A stretch of 64,000 nucleotides of DNA, taken from contig ARYC01025386.1 of assembly GCA_000711775.1 (NCBI GenBank), positions 19,823 to 83,822 on the forward strand, written 5' to 3'. This DNA is from Oxytricha trifallax (Eukaryota; Ciliophora; Spirotrichea; Sporadotrichida; Oxytrichidae). Positions within the stretch are counted from its first letter, which is position 1. Each line of letters starts with the position of its first letter. The notes beneath the pieces are model-generated. The model was not told the DNA's origin and did no database searches. It saw only the letters and a list, made by a program, of their open reading frames with translations. Made by a program: the position numbers and the translations under genes. Of the stretch, positions 34,489 through 46,594 are shown in pieces.

Positions 34489-34746
34489 TCAAAGAGATCG
34501 GGGTAATAAAATATAAATTAGAAATAATTCAATTTAAATACAAAGAATTTCAATATTTACCATTTATTTATAGAAGTGAATTATAATAAAATTAATTGCT
34601 AATAGTGGTAATAATATATTTACACATTCTCTGTTTTTTGTATTTTCTTGCCTTCTTTTCCTATCACACTTTTTATTTTGATAATTAACAACATAATTTT
34701 TGTATGAAATTGCTAAGGTCGTGCATCCTGAGTGTTTACAATTCAT
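34489..34746 (-). CDS. Cys-containing ORF of 85 residues
   Basis: An ATG-TGA frame begins MNCKHSGCTTLAISYKNY, continues NKKCDRKRRQENTKNREC and then becomes hydrophobic (ILLPLLAINFIIIHFY). Only two TAA codons are read as Gln, both late. Four Cys lie in the first 47 residues (C-x4-C and C-x13-C), followed by a possible membrane segment. It could be a small membrane-anchored protein or the first exon of a longer gene. No family recognised. Confidence 0.4.
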
Positions 34747-34939
34747 TTTTCATTTATAGGTTTTCATCTGAAAGTTTGAAGAATTCTCTATTGTATTTCT
34801 ATTTAAGCAAAAAGCTTTTCTTTTATAGTTTTGATGATTTTTTCAGAAATTGTGACTAGAATGAATTTTTGAATTTTATAAAGATGAATAGCATATATAA
34901 AAGTAAAATTAGATTTTATAAACAGCAATATATAATCCC

Positions 34940-35016
34940 ATTCTAGATGGTAAAATTAAAGATTTGTATTCCAATGTCAGAGGGTTCGATTCCTATAATG
35001 ACAAATCTTTTTTAAA
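34940..35016 (+). other. tRNA-like sequence with B-box and T-run
   Basis: GGTTCGATTCC at 34,983-34,993 matches the tRNA T-loop/B-box consensus, and an A-box-like TAGATGGTAAA lies about 40 nt upstream. AAAGATTTGT and ACAAATCTTT form a perfect 10-bp inverted pair around the B-box, followed by T6. The canonical 7-bp acceptor and a stable anticodon arm cannot be drawn, so this is not a normal tRNA. It may be a decayed tRNA, a tRNA-derived repeat or a Pol III-like remnant. Confidence 0.3.
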
Positions 35017-35019
35017 AAC

Positions 35020-36750
35020 ATCTTTTATCACATACTCTTAATTTAAATATAATATTCATACAGTACTCAAAATACAAAGAAAATTTACCATAACCAAGGC
35101 ACCGATATCACATAAAACGTACTTAAAAGAACAGTTTCATTATTTACTTATAGAATTATGTGAAGATTAAAGTAGATTGGAGAATGAAATGATTGTTAAA
35201 GATCAAGAAATCCATATCCTCTTTTTAGGATAATCACAATTAGGTATCTATATAGTGGTTTATTATCCTTAATATTGTACCAATTACTACAACTCTTAAA
35301 CCCAATATACCTTTTACCATCTAAAATTAAAATGGATTGAAAATGCAGAATTTTAAATTATCAAAAACAGTTTTGCCAATTAAATTGAAGAAACTTATTC
35401 CAATATAATCACTATGTTCATTTGAATACTTGAGCGAATAGATTAATTAATATATTTACAGCATATCTAAGTTTTAACAATTTAAAGTCAGCAAATAAAC
35501 TTTATTGTCTAAAATCCTATATTTGTACAATATTTAAAATTAAAATTGATTATTAAGAATTTTACTAATTTAATTAATCTAATCCGAGCCATATTTAAAT
35601 ATTAATGTTTTCAGTAGAGAATATCTAATTATTTTTCATTATCTTTAAATTAATTTTTTAAATCTTATTGTATTTATCATTTGTCTAAAATAACGTTCAT
35701 AAGATATCAAATTTTAAATCATTTATCACAATATTAAGAGAATTACTTGAAAGCACCTAGAAATTCTTAAAATCTAGAAGCAATTAGTATTTCTATTAGA
35801 ATAATTATCAAATTTTAAATAAATAAGTGAGTTGTTGAAATACTTATTTCTAATATATTTAAAGATGATAATTGTATACTGTGAATAATCATGAATCTAA
35901 ATATAATCATACATTTTTTTATTTTTCACTAATATAAAAAAAAGTTTATGCATAGAAGAAATATTATTTGTTTGGATTAATTTTAGTACATATAAGTTTT
36001 GAATTTATATATTTATTTATAATATGTTATAAATATACTTAAGTTCTTTGTAGTATTAATTTTTAACAAAAATTACTTACTTTTATTTAAAATGATAATT
36101 GATTTACAGATTTTACTGTTCTAGATCTTTTACCGATCTGGAATCCTGATTATTTAAGCTTTTATATAGTTATTCTATAATATGTAATAAATATATATTA
36201 AAATAATTGACAATCAGAATTAATAAAATCTACTGATTTTTTAAATAATCTAAGAGACAAGAGTTTATATAGTATTTACATAGGTAGAGGATTAATAAAA
36301 TTATAAATAAATACAAACAACAAAGTTAATAATCACACATTCCAACAATTCAAAAAGTAAGGCAAAAGCAGCAAATTTTTCTTACTTTCTCCCCACTTTT
36401 TTGCCAAGAAATCCATTACTCATTTTGAATATTTAATATTATAATCTTATCAAATTCAATGTTTAGCTATGATTTATTTAAATATTATTTCTATAATTCG
36501 CATATTCAAAATAATATTGATAAATGTAAAAAATAAATTAAGAAATTTATCAAAAGATAATATTAACTTTATTTTATTTTAATTAAAATTATTTGAAATC
36601 TATCGACATAAACAATTATAAAATTAGTTACTTTCAATTATTAATAAAAGAGTAATTTTTTTGATAATAAGTAAGTTGTAAAATTAAATTCACTTAATTC
36701 ATTATCATCTTATTGAATACCTTAATTATACATATACACTTCATATGGTT
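35020..36750. other. AT-rich stretch, no gene seen
   Basis: Nothing could be supported; a few slightly richer patches near 35.1-35.4 kb gave no convincing frame. Confidence 0.35.
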
Positions 36751-36755
36751 AATTA

Positions 36756-37650
36756 TCATGATAGTTGATCGATTAGAGTTCCCTTATATTCTGAGCTGAA
36801 AATACTCTTTCCTGCTTGTGTTAATTTAAATACAGCATCAATAACTTAAAGCTCAGTTGCGGTAGTATTGAAGGCACAAAAAGCACTCCAATCATTTGCG
36901 ACTAATTTACTACCAACTACATCACTACCTCTGTTTACGGTATCTACGCAAAGTAGAATTTATAGCAAAGTAGAGAATTTATCAATCTCACCAACATTGC
37001 ACATGTGATGTATTGGACCTCCTCTATTGGTGAGCACTGAATAAGAACCTACAAGGGAATTTTCTGCAATAGTTGTTCTGAAGACTTCCACACCAAATAT
37101 ATCTGCGATAATTTCTTCAGTGTTCTTGTCGAGCTCTGGGTGAACAAATCTGTTATTATGTTAGAGGAAATCTCTGTAGCCAGAGTAGCTTTCCTATAGA
37201 GAATACGTCTAGACAACTTAAGAATTCTGCTGCTGCTTCAGAGTTTTCGCTCAAATTGTGTAGTTCCATATATCCATAGTAATGGTGAACTTTGCAACTT
37301 GACTGAATCTCTCTTGTCGAGGCATTAACATTACGAGTCTGAATTGATTCATTTGTGCATTGAATTTAGTGTTGAAGTCTCCTAGCATGGACAAGAACTC
37401 AGCTGGGTTGAATTTAGAGTCAGTGTATTCAGTTAAGGTGAACACCTTGGTAATGTAAGCTGAAGCCTCAGTGCAGGCAACCAAGTAGGTATTTCTATCG
37501 TTGTTATTGTTATCGATGAGTGAGGTGCAGGTACCAGCAGTGTAGTTAGCTAGGGAATTTCCGAAGTCTGAGATGGTGTCGCCTTTCAAGACTGTTTACG
37601 CCACGGCTATCACGCACGAGAGAACGAGGATATTTTTCCTCTTTAAACTT
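36756..37650 (-). pseudogene. Secreted-type protein gene with one in-frame TGA
   Basis: The first block reads KRKNILVLSCVIAVAQ, a typical signal peptide with TAA as Gln, and then DFGNSLANYTAGTCTSLIDN, CTEASAYITKVFTLTEYT and FNPAEFLSMLGDFNTKF. TGA at 37,248-37,250 follows WNYTI. The same frame then stays open for 163 codons with QTYSLQESYSGYRDFLQ, DKNTEEIIADIFGVEVF and NRGGPIHHMCNVGEIDKF, to TGA 36,756. G+C is well above the surroundings. No ATG precedes the signal peptide; a possible intron (GTAAGTT near 37.71 kb, AG near 37.65 kb) leads to an exon without ATG. It is a soluble or secreted protein of about 300 residues, probably dead; an Ile/Cys-rich ciliate secretory family is plausible but not identified. 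Confidence 0.6.
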
Positions 37651-37719
37651 TTAACTATAATCTTAATAATTAAATTACTAAATTTAATTTGAATTTGAAT
37701 TTAATTTTACAACTTACTT

Positions 37720-39920
37720 ATCACAAATAAATTTACTCTTTTATTAAGATTCTTTATATCACACTTTTTTTAAATCTATAGAATTAAAAATATAGTGAAA
37801 TCTGAAATCAAATCAGTAGTCAACAGCAACCGAATTAAAATTTAAAATTTCCTCTTATGCTTATGTTTTGGTAATCAAATTATATAGTCAATAATTTACA
37901 ATTCGTGAAGTTTTAAAAAAATTATTCTTATGAAATCATTTCATTAAAATGAATAGAAACTTCAAAATTTTGTGTAATTAAAAACACAGATATGAAAAGA
38001 TGCACTTATATATAGCTATTTTTTACTGTAAAATGATGCTATTTACTTGATTAATTATATAATAAAATTTCTAGCAAGTAGAGTAAAATCAAACTTTTAT
38101 ATTATATACAAATATATGAATGAAATAGGGAAAGGATAGAAGCAATAATGCCTACATAAAAAAATTAGTTTGTAATAAAATGGAGTAAAGTTTAAGCATA
38201 TTCAAAATAAATTAATTTAGTATCAAGTTATATTACCCTACAAGAACCAGATGTTTAATAATATTGCTATTTCAAATATTTCGAAGGAAAATCAAATAAT
38301 ATTACTTTATTAGACTTCGTTTTTTCATTTCTTTTTCAAAAAATTCCTTATTAGATCCACAATAACAATGATAAATGAAATGAATCACTTTTAATTTTTG
38401 GGAGGAAACAAAATATAGTTAACTGAATCAATGTATGAGTAAACAAAAATAAATTCAAAATGACTTTTATAAAGATCACTAAAATGAGCAGTTGTATGAA
38501 AAATTAGAAAAATTGTCTATTTACATCTCTTGGTGTTAATTGCAGTTTGCATCTTGAGGTATAGAATTACATTATTTTATTGAGAATGATGAGAAAAAAA
38601 CAAAAATGAAGAAAATAAAAAAATACTATTTACAAGTGGTAGACTGTAGAGCCTTGTTGTCTTTCGGTAAAACTTAGATCTAAATTTTTAACTTTAATTA
38701 ATAGAGATTGTTTTAGTTTTTGAATGTAATGATCATACTCATATTTTTCATATTGCTTGAATAAATTTCAATCTCTGATTTACTAAAAATCTTTGATCAA
38801 TATATTTATTCATTTTTATTAAATTTTTAGAAATTAACTTGATCTGTTAATTTGAAAATCTTATTTGTATTTTTCAATTAATTATGGGGACTTTATCGTA
38901 TACAAATAGAGAAGAATTGCAAAATTTTATATGTTTTTTTAATGAGAATCATAGAAATAGTAAGTCAGATTATAAATATGAAGATTCTAATCAGACGAAT
39001 ATAATCTTAATACAAAGATCAATATAATTTTGCATAAAGGATGAAGCTAGTTGCTGAATAGAAATATATTAAGACAAAGAAGTTAAAACGGATGCATACA
39101 AATGATGATAATAAAGCTGATGACAATAATTTATAATTTAAATTTTATAATAAATTTAAGATTTAATATTCAACTTAAAAATATTTTATTCATAAAATAT
39201 TAGCATCATTTATCATAATTAATAAATTGAATTTTGAAAAATCTTTCAAATTTTTCGTATTTTTTATTTGTGAGAGCTGTTATATTGCTCATTATTTAAG
39301 TTATTTTTTTTAAAAGATTATTCAGACTTTGAAATAATTTATGATTAAGGAATTTAAAAGTTTAACATGATTGTTAGAATTCCGATTATTTTCGCTAATT
39401 TGATCAGCGAAAATTTCTTAATTGTGATAGTTTATAAATAACTGTTGTACGTTTATTGTTCCATTTTTTGTCGATAATTTTATTATAACAATACTTTATA
39501 ACTAAATTTACATTTCAATTGCATTAAAATAATCTAAATTTTATTAAAATTATATAATTAATATAGTCAAAAATGATAAATCGAATAATTAACAAATATT
39601 AAAAGTTATAAAGATGTTATAATTTATTCATTAAATCGCATTAACTTTTTATAATATATTTAATATTCTTTAAACTTTTGTTAAGATAATAAATATTTTG
39701 ATCAAATGTTTAAATAGAAAGATAGAAGCTCCGTTTTCAATATGGGAACATTATAAACTAAAAACATTGATAAAATCGTGAATAATCGAGTTAAAATAGA
39801 AACTTAATATATTATATTAAATAAGTAAAAGCATAAAATTAATAGTATTAAGGAAATTGTTAAATTTATAATTAAACATTATTTAACTAGATCAATCATA
39901 TTGTTTTATTAAAAACTTAT
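37720..39920. other. AT-rich stretch, no gene seen
   Basis: No supported feature over about 2.2 kb. Short richer patches (38.5-38.7 and 38.9-39.1 kb) gave no frame of interest. Confidence 0.35.
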
Positions 39921-39930
39921 TCTTTAAAAA

Positions 39931-40004
39931 ATACTTGTCCCATAAGAGATTCGAACTCTTCCTTAATTAATTAAAATTATTACTTTTACAATCTGAACAA
40001 GTAT
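39931..40004 (-). other. tRNA-like sequence with T-arm and complementary ends
   Basis: On the minus strand a 74-nt segment starts ATACTTGT and ends ACAAGTAT (8-bp pairing). It contains a perfect T-arm, AAGAG-TTCGAAT-CTCTT, at 39,944-39,960, and is followed by T6. The T-arm is six nucleotides too far from the acceptor strand for a normal tRNA, and no anticodon arm is clear. The copy at 34.94-35.02 kb shares the layout B-box, about 6 nt, ACAA, T-run. Confidence 0.3.
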
Positions 40005-40663
40005 AAATATTGTATTTTACTATCATATTTTTGAATTTAAAAATATCATTTTGAGAATTTCAATAATTAGTTTAGAGAGAGATATTTTTACTTCGATTTT
40101 CTTTTAGATTTGAGAGTAATAGTTTTTAGTTTAAAAGAATTTAACCAAAGAAAACGTATTGAATAAAAAGTTTTTCTGTCACACAAATAGAGAAGTAGAG
40201 CAACTGAGAATAAAAAATTAGAGATAAACTTAAACTTACACTTAAAAGAATCAACAATGAATTTTGTTTTATGGAGGAAAACCAATCTAATAATTTAATG
40301 AAATTTTAAAGTTTTTGATTAATTTTAATAATTAATATTATTTGCTTTTATATATATATTAATCACTTTGAGAATTTATTACTTTTTGAATCAATATTAA
40401 CACTGATTCTAATTTCGTCATTATTTATATTTCTATTACTACCTATATTATCTTTAATAATATTTTTGGGGTTTTATCAAACAATTATTTAAAAAGAAAG
40501 GAGAAGAATTAATAACACTGATAATTGAGGAAAAAATTTTAAATTAAGCCTGTTTTATATCATTAACTAACATTATTAATTATAACAAAGATAATTATTA
40601 ATTAATAATTTAATAGAACTGATTTATTTAATTAAATAAAATTTAAATGTACTTTATTTCATA

Positions 40664-40927
40664 TCAATGAATATTTAAAGACTTCATTTAGATATTTAAA
40701 ACATTGTAATTAGATAAAAGATAATAACTAATCATAAGAAAATCTAGGGTCCAAGTTTAAACTTAAATGTTCAGATGCTCTTTTAATAATAACATATCAT
40801 CTTCATCTTTGTTCTATTTTTTCCTACTTTAGTTTTTGTTTAATGTCCTCTTTATCTCTTTATGAGGAGTCTTGCTCCTTTTGTTTATGCCTTTCATTTT
40901 TGAGGAAAATAGTACAATTTTTTTCAT
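40664..40927 (-). CDS. Small charged ORF of 87 residues
   Basis: An ATG-TGA frame begins MKKIVLFSSKMKGINKRS and continues KEIKRTLNKNQSRKKQNKDE and DDMLLLKEHLNIQ. A strongly basic middle followed by DEDD resembles a nuclear or nucleic-acid-binding protein tail. Five TAA/TAG are read as Gln. The last 30 residues are AT-driven. Local G+C is higher than in the flanks. No family recognised. Confidence 0.4.
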
Positions 40928-41728
40928 TTAGAATTTATTTATTGTATAGAGAATTATTCATCATATATTTTTAAAATTTAAAAATTGTAAAATGTAGTTA
41001 TTCAATGTAATGTATTTATAATAACTTAAATTGAAATTAAAATGGATAAAATTATATAAGTTTAGGAAGCAGAATCTCCCTGAATCCATTATTATTTATC
41101 ATTGAAAAACCTTACAGTAAGTATTTAATTTCAAATTAATTGATTGCTAAAGTTATATTTTCACATTAATTAATTTTTTTATCTGATAAATTTCAAGAAA
41201 TTTCATTTATTTTAAGATTTAAGTATTTGAAATTGTGCTGGTTGATTTTATTAAATATTAACAGATAACATATTACCTTCCATTAAATATTTGAAAGATA
41301 ATTATTGAAACATTTATTTTAGTACGCGAAATGACAATTAAATTAGGAAATTGATAAAAAAAAAGTATCAGGATATATAATTACTACACAACAGAATTTA
41401 TTAAGTCATTTCAATTAGAAAAAATGTCCCTTATTTATTTCTTTTTACACAAATATAATTTAACTTTAATTATTTAATTTCAGGCAATTTAAATTAAATT
41501 CTAATTATTTATTTTTACTAATTTTTTTTCTATTTATCAATATTTTCTAATTAAATAAGAATAAGCAATAATCTAGCTTAATTTTTAGTGAATATGAGTT
41601 GTTTGAAGTTAAAAGTTATTAAATAAATTTACATAATTCCAAATTTGGTATTGCACTTCCTTGTATTCCATGAATGTTTTTTCATTAAATAAATTTATAA
41701 GACAATAGTTTAATCTTTTGAATTTTGA

Positions 41729-42355
41729 TCATAATTTGTGAAATATTATTTGCGGAATAATTTGAAAACTCTTAGTAAAGCATTCCAAAGTTTACCCTAA
41801 AATACTTATTTATAGTTGAATTTTACACGAATTTATTAATTATTTAATAAGTTGTTGCACTCTATTAATTCTTGCTAATGAATTGAATTTAATTTATGAA
41901 AGGCTAGTTAGTGAGTATTTTAGAAATTTTTGAAATTTCATTATATTTTAGGTGGTGCTCATTAAACAACTCAAAAGTTCTCTTCTTTAAAACCATTCAG
42001 AATTTTTATAAAAATTAAATTAATTGTCTTAAATAGCTTATACCGTATAGTATAAGTAATCCTTTTGCTACTAATTGAGGATTGTGTGTACTTACATAAT
42101 TTAAAGGATTGAAGTTTGAAAGTTTTTTATATAAAAATGAAGATCGTTCCTCCTATTGATTTCTTAAGAGATTTTTATTCTGTATAAGATTGGTTTTTTC
42201 ACAACTTCCTCATAGTTACTTTTCTCATTGAAAGATTAGATTTTTATTGATTGGGAGTCCTCGATAGTGTAGTTGTCTAATTATTTATGAGTTGGGGAAA
42301 GTGTCAAATAAGTTTATTGGGTTTTATCATTTATTTTGATGTTTATTCCACTAGT
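41729..42355 (-). CDS. Long ORF, C-terminal part of a two-frame gene
   Basis: A 209-codon TGA-bounded frame contains LSPTHKQLDNYTIEDSQS, FNEKSNYEEVVKKPILYRI and QEINRRNDLHFYIKNFQ, then LNQQQKDYLYYTVQAIQDN. Many TAA/TAG are read as Gln. It overlaps the 42,304-42,570 ORF by about 50 bp in another frame, and I take the two as one gene of about 290 codons with one frameshift near 42.33 kb. The last 60 codons may be 3' flank. The residue mix (Tyr, Gln, Lys, Asp) is typical of ciliate proteins. No domain recognised. Confidence 0.5.
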
Positions 42356-42570
42356 TCATAGCAGGAAAACTGATCTATTGGATCTAACAAGGCATGTTAA
42401 GATGTTGAGGTTAATGTTAGAGCTTCAAATTCTCGATTTTGTTCATAAAGTTTAGTTTGAAGTGATGTGTTTTATTTTTCTTAATTTTTTGCCTATTTTT
42501 AGGGTTGTGCTTAGTTTGAGGAATTTAATATTTGCCTGATTTATTATCTATTATAAAACTCTAATTCCAT
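42304..42570 (-). CDS. ORF of 88 residues, N-terminal part of the two-frame gene
   Basis: An ATG-TGA frame with eleven or so TAA/TAG read as Gln begins MELEFYNRQQIRQILNSS and continues SLQTKLYEQNREFEALTL and TSQHALLDPIDQFSCYEL. The high Gln content in the first half and the helical, charged second half look genuine. Its 3' end overlaps the longer ORF that follows on the same strand. No family recognised. Confidence 0.5.
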
Positions 42571-42579
42571 TATGATTCT

Positions 42580-43850
42580 ACCCCTGAAATTATAAACAAG
42601 TTTGCAATTATTTTTTCTTGAAGTTAAAATTCGTAATTACATAGCTATAATACTGATAACATACAATACAATCGTGAAATATAAAACTCATAAATTCAAA
42701 AAAACTAACATTAATTTAATCTATGTAAATTCGTTTATAATTAGGCTAGAAAAAAATAAAGTTATAATCAACTTTATAATTATTGTGCGAAATCAATATG
42801 CAATGTGTATTATCTATAAATATTGATATATTTATTTTTTTATCATTTTCCTAAACATTTCTTGTTTAGCGAAGTTCCTATAGTTAATAGTTAAATTAGT
42901 TTAAAAGTACAAGAGAATTATGCATTTTATGTGCAAAAGTATATAATTAAAAAAGTTTATCGCATTTGAAGGGTAAAAAACAAAAATTACTGATTAAACT
43001 TAGAATTTCAGGGAATTTAAAAATGAAAAATAACATGTTTGAAAATAAAATGATAAAAGATAATAAAAAATGATAACTTAATTAATATCAATTGTACAAT
43101 CAGTTATATTTTGAAGAGATTTTGTAACTGTTCTTGAAGAATATATATTCCATTTTAATTGTAACTAAGTAAATAAAAATTCTAAGATTTTTATTTATAA
43201 TTTATGATAATCTTTTATTTTAAATAATTTTTGATCGATAATCATAATTTCTATTGATATCCATTCACAGCAGTCGGTGTAGATGTTGTGATAAAGAGTT
43301 TTTATTTACAAATCAAGCAGCTACTTATAAATAATGTGATATTAAATAATCTCAGGCTACTAATTTAAAGTTTAATTATTTGCTTGTTTATACATTAATA
43401 AATAAAATACATTAATAATGCTGAAAATATATATTGTATTTATTAATATTACATTTTTAGGTTTCTATTATTTTTAACTATCTCATAATTTATTAATATC
43501 CTTGTATAAATTAATAAAATTCACTCATACTTTAGACTTTCTTAGTAAGCTCTAGTGTAAATTAAAATTAAATGAAGATTATATCTTCAATAAAAGATAA
43601 AAACGGTCTATTAAATTGTTAAAAATGTTTAGTTTTCAGCCAATTCTATATATATTTATTATTATTTTATGATCACATACTCGTAAGAATTGTAATTTGA
43701 TTGAAAAAACTTCGCTGGAATAACCCAAAATTAATGAATCTTACTTTTAAGTTAAGGGAAAATCAAATATTCATGAAAATTAAAAAAAAAATCTAAAAAA
43801 TAAGTTAAAAAATTAAATTTAAGCTTAGAAATTAGTAATAACAGCAATAG
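42580..43850. other. AT-rich stretch, no gene seen
   Basis: A plus-strand frame at 42,602-42,826 lacks ATG and has AT-driven composition, so it was not called. Nothing else is supported. Confidence 0.35.
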
Positions 43851-43859
43851 TAAATGCAA

Positions 43860-44105
43860 TCTCATTAAAAAAAGGTTTATCCTTCTCGTTATCCTCATCT
43901 ATATCGTCTTTATAAAAAAATTGACTTCCTGTGATCCTCTACTGAGACTTCTTGAACACCTTCTCTCTGTGATTTGTTGAACACTATATCGGTTGACGCC
44001 TTCAGTCTTATCAGGTGCAACCCCTGTAAAAAGAAAATGTTAGATATTATATTTGTGACTTATATTTAAGTTGAATGGCACAGAGGTTTCTGATCAAAAG
44101 TTTTT
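43860..44105 (-). repeat. Dispersed D/E-rich unit, copy C
   Basis: The minus strand shows the intron-like segment starting ATAAGTCACAAATATAATAT and ending TTTTTACAG, followed by GGGGTTGCACCTGATAAGAC. The TTCAACAAATCACAGAGAGA block and a later GACGATATAGATGAGGA match the arginine and acidic parts of the unit with frameshifts. The first base of the donor is A rather than G, so splicing of this copy would be impaired. Confidence 0.65.
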
Positions 44106-44453
44106 TCATTTTTTAATATATTTTATTAATTTATAAATATAATTCACTTTATTTTAAAAATTTTATGATTATGGTGTGTAAAAAAAGAATTATAAATATA
44201 TATTGCAAATCCTATTTATTTCCTTAAAAATGCTTAGTAATTAATAGTTATATATATATATATAGATAAATTAATTAATCTAATATTTAAATAAATGTAC
44301 TAAATTAAATTATACAAGTAATTAAATATGAGCTAAAATATTTTTAAATTAACGTAATTATTAAACGAACAATTATTCAAGTATTAAATTATATATCACA
44401 TTTAATATCTTTAAAACTTATTCCAAAAATTATAAATAATAGTAATATAAATA

Positions 44454-45064
44454 GGCTATGGGATCAAACACGCCCCCCCCATAATGTATATTTTTCTTTT
44501 TGTAGTCTGATAGAATTTTTGACGCTGAGTAATAGTAGCTAATGAACTACTAGTGTGCGATCAATAGTTTTCGAGATATGGCCCCATATAAGTTCACATT
44601 TTATATATAAAAATATAGTGAAAATTAGAAAAATATTTCCAATTTTTCATAAAAATCTAATTTTTGCTTAAAATACCAGAGGATTTAATGAAAATTTAAA
44701 GAATTTATTTAATTTATCAAAATAATATCATAATAAATTATTTTACAATATGGCAATAAAATTAACGTCCAAATAATTTATTATGATATTATTTTGATAA
44801 ATTGAATAAATTTTTAAATTTTCATTAAATACTCTAAATTGGTATTTTAAGCAAAAATTAGATTTTTATGAAAAATTGGAAATATTTTTATAATTTTTAC
44901 TATATTTTTATATATAAAATGTGAACTTATATGGGGCTATATCTCGAAAACTATTGATCGCACACGAGTAGTTCATTAGCTACTATTACTCAGCGTCAAA
45001 AATTCTATCAGACTACAAAAAGAAAAATATACATTATGGGGGGGGCGTGTTTGATCCCATAGCC
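44454..45064. mobile_element. 611-bp foldback (palindromic) element with TA duplication
   Basis: Two arms of about 290 bp (44,454-44,743 and 44,771-45,064) are almost perfect inverted copies around a 27-nt spacer. The termini read GGCTATGGGATCAAACACGC followed by a run of eight C on one arm and the complement on the other. TA flanks both ends (44,452-44,453 and 45,065-45,066). The interior has no coding potential. This is a non-autonomous Tc1/mariner-type MITE. The high arm identity suggests recent insertion or gene conversion between arms. As RNA it would form a very long hairpin. Confidence 0.85.
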
Positions 45065-45069
45065 TATAA

Positions 45070-46110
45070 ATATTCACAACAATAAAAAAAACACTAATGC
45101 TTCTTTTTAATTATTTAATATAAAATTTATTTCATACTTTTTATTTCGTTTTGTTGCATCTAATCTACATTATAATGAATAATGAATCTTGCAACTATTC
45201 TTAAAAGAGAATGATAAATTTTTAAGCATCTGTAATAGTGGTAAATTGATTACAAGACTGTATATTATTTTTAATCTCAAACTAAATTTATTAAAATGTT
45301 TTATGAAGAGATTAATGGAAGACATGTTTAATTGCTAGCAATATCTATAGGAAAGTAAAATAATTTTAAGAATATCATGCAAAAGTTCAATAAATATTCT
45401 GCTATTTCAAAGTAAATAGAATTCTATAAATTTCCAACAATCCTCTGATTGAATTACTTCCTAGTGATAGTTTAATCTAGATTGATAATTCTGAAAATTT
45501 GCTAAAATTTATTAAATATCATATCAAATTTGGAAATCTTTATTTTTGATCAAGATGATGCTTTTTAGCTTTTTTTTACTGCAAATATTTTGATATTATA
45601 AATATTTTGATTATCATAAGAGCTAATGCATATACATTTTCTATGAAATAATGGGTTTTTAGAATAATATTAAAACATTTTGTTGATTTAATCAGTAATT
45701 TTAATTATTACATAATTGTATACATTCATCAACTAATACAAATATCTCTTTAAATTTTAAAGCAATTTTTTTTAATTAAATAAAAGAATATTAAAATTAG
45801 GATGAATAAATCAATCCACATACCTTTTAATCATTTAATTGCGACTACAAGAAAATTAAAGTAATCGAGATTTTATTTAAAAAACGTATATTTAATTCAC
45901 TTTTAAAATTTTCAATAACGTGATATGTATATATTAATTTAATTGTTTTTTATTCTTATCTATGATAATAATTAGCAACATACCCTATTTTCTCCATTAA
46001 TTTTATTATTGTCCTTCTTTCTCAGATTGCTATTCATATATCTAAGATTCTAAATGCTTGAAAAGAATCGAATATTTATAAGTTTATGTACTAATCATAA
46101 ATGATGACAA
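45070..46110. other. AT-rich stretch, no gene seen
   Basis: No supported feature. The sequence becomes richer toward the coding block that begins at 46.1 kb. Confidence 0.35.
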
Positions 46111-46120
46111 ATTAGGGAGT

Positions 46121-46501
46121 TCAATGACTTTTAACTCTATAGCTATGAATTAATCCTCCAGATTCATTTGCTTAAATTCTTCCCTAACAAGAATTAATCA
46201 CATTAATTCCTTGGTAATTTTGGTAGATTGGTGCTAAGTTCCGTTATAATAACGCTAAATTTCGTAAATGACTAAACTCCTATTCGACATATTCACTGAC
46301 TTGTATTACAGTTGTGAAATATTCCATTTAGTAGTCTGGTGTTTATCTTTCTATTTTTGGCTTATCTTAAAATGAGTATTGTAAGCTTATAAGTTGAGAG
46401 TTGTGCAAAATAGGCTGAACACGCCAATCTGAATGAGTGATATCAGAAAGATAGAGTCTGGTCAAGGGTAGCATTTTAGGAGATTTAATATTAAGTCTCA
46501 T
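46121..46501 (-). CDS. ORF of 126 residues, third in a co-directional set
   Basis: An ATG-TGA frame under code 6 starts MRLNIKSPKMLPLTRLYL and continues HSDWRVQPILHNSQLISLQ, TPDYQMEYFTTVIQVSEY and NLALLQRNLAPIYQNYQG. About eight TAA/TAG are read as Gln. The composition is clearly protein-like (Trp, Pro, His, Tyr, Arg). A neighbouring frame between this ORF and the next (FSELKQKKFILQFIKKKK, LKFYLDIYETQYQISQN) suggests that 46.1-47.1 kb may have been a single gene now split by indels. No family recognised. Confidence 0.55.
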
Positions 46502-46594
46502 AAATATCTAAGTAAAATTTTAGCAATTTACTAAGGCGCATTGCACATTTCTTTTTTTTTTATGAATTGTAAAATGAATTTTTTCTACTTTAAT

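Noticed and set aside
40088-40285. Phe/Lys/Leu-rich minus-strand frame
   Set aside because: No in-frame ATG, AT-driven composition, no motif or neighbour to support it.
42602-42826. Ile/Asn-rich plus-strand frame
   Set aside because: Begins only with TTG and has no protein-like features.
44245-44265. TATATATA run as a functional microsatellite
   Set aside because: Short and expected at this base composition.
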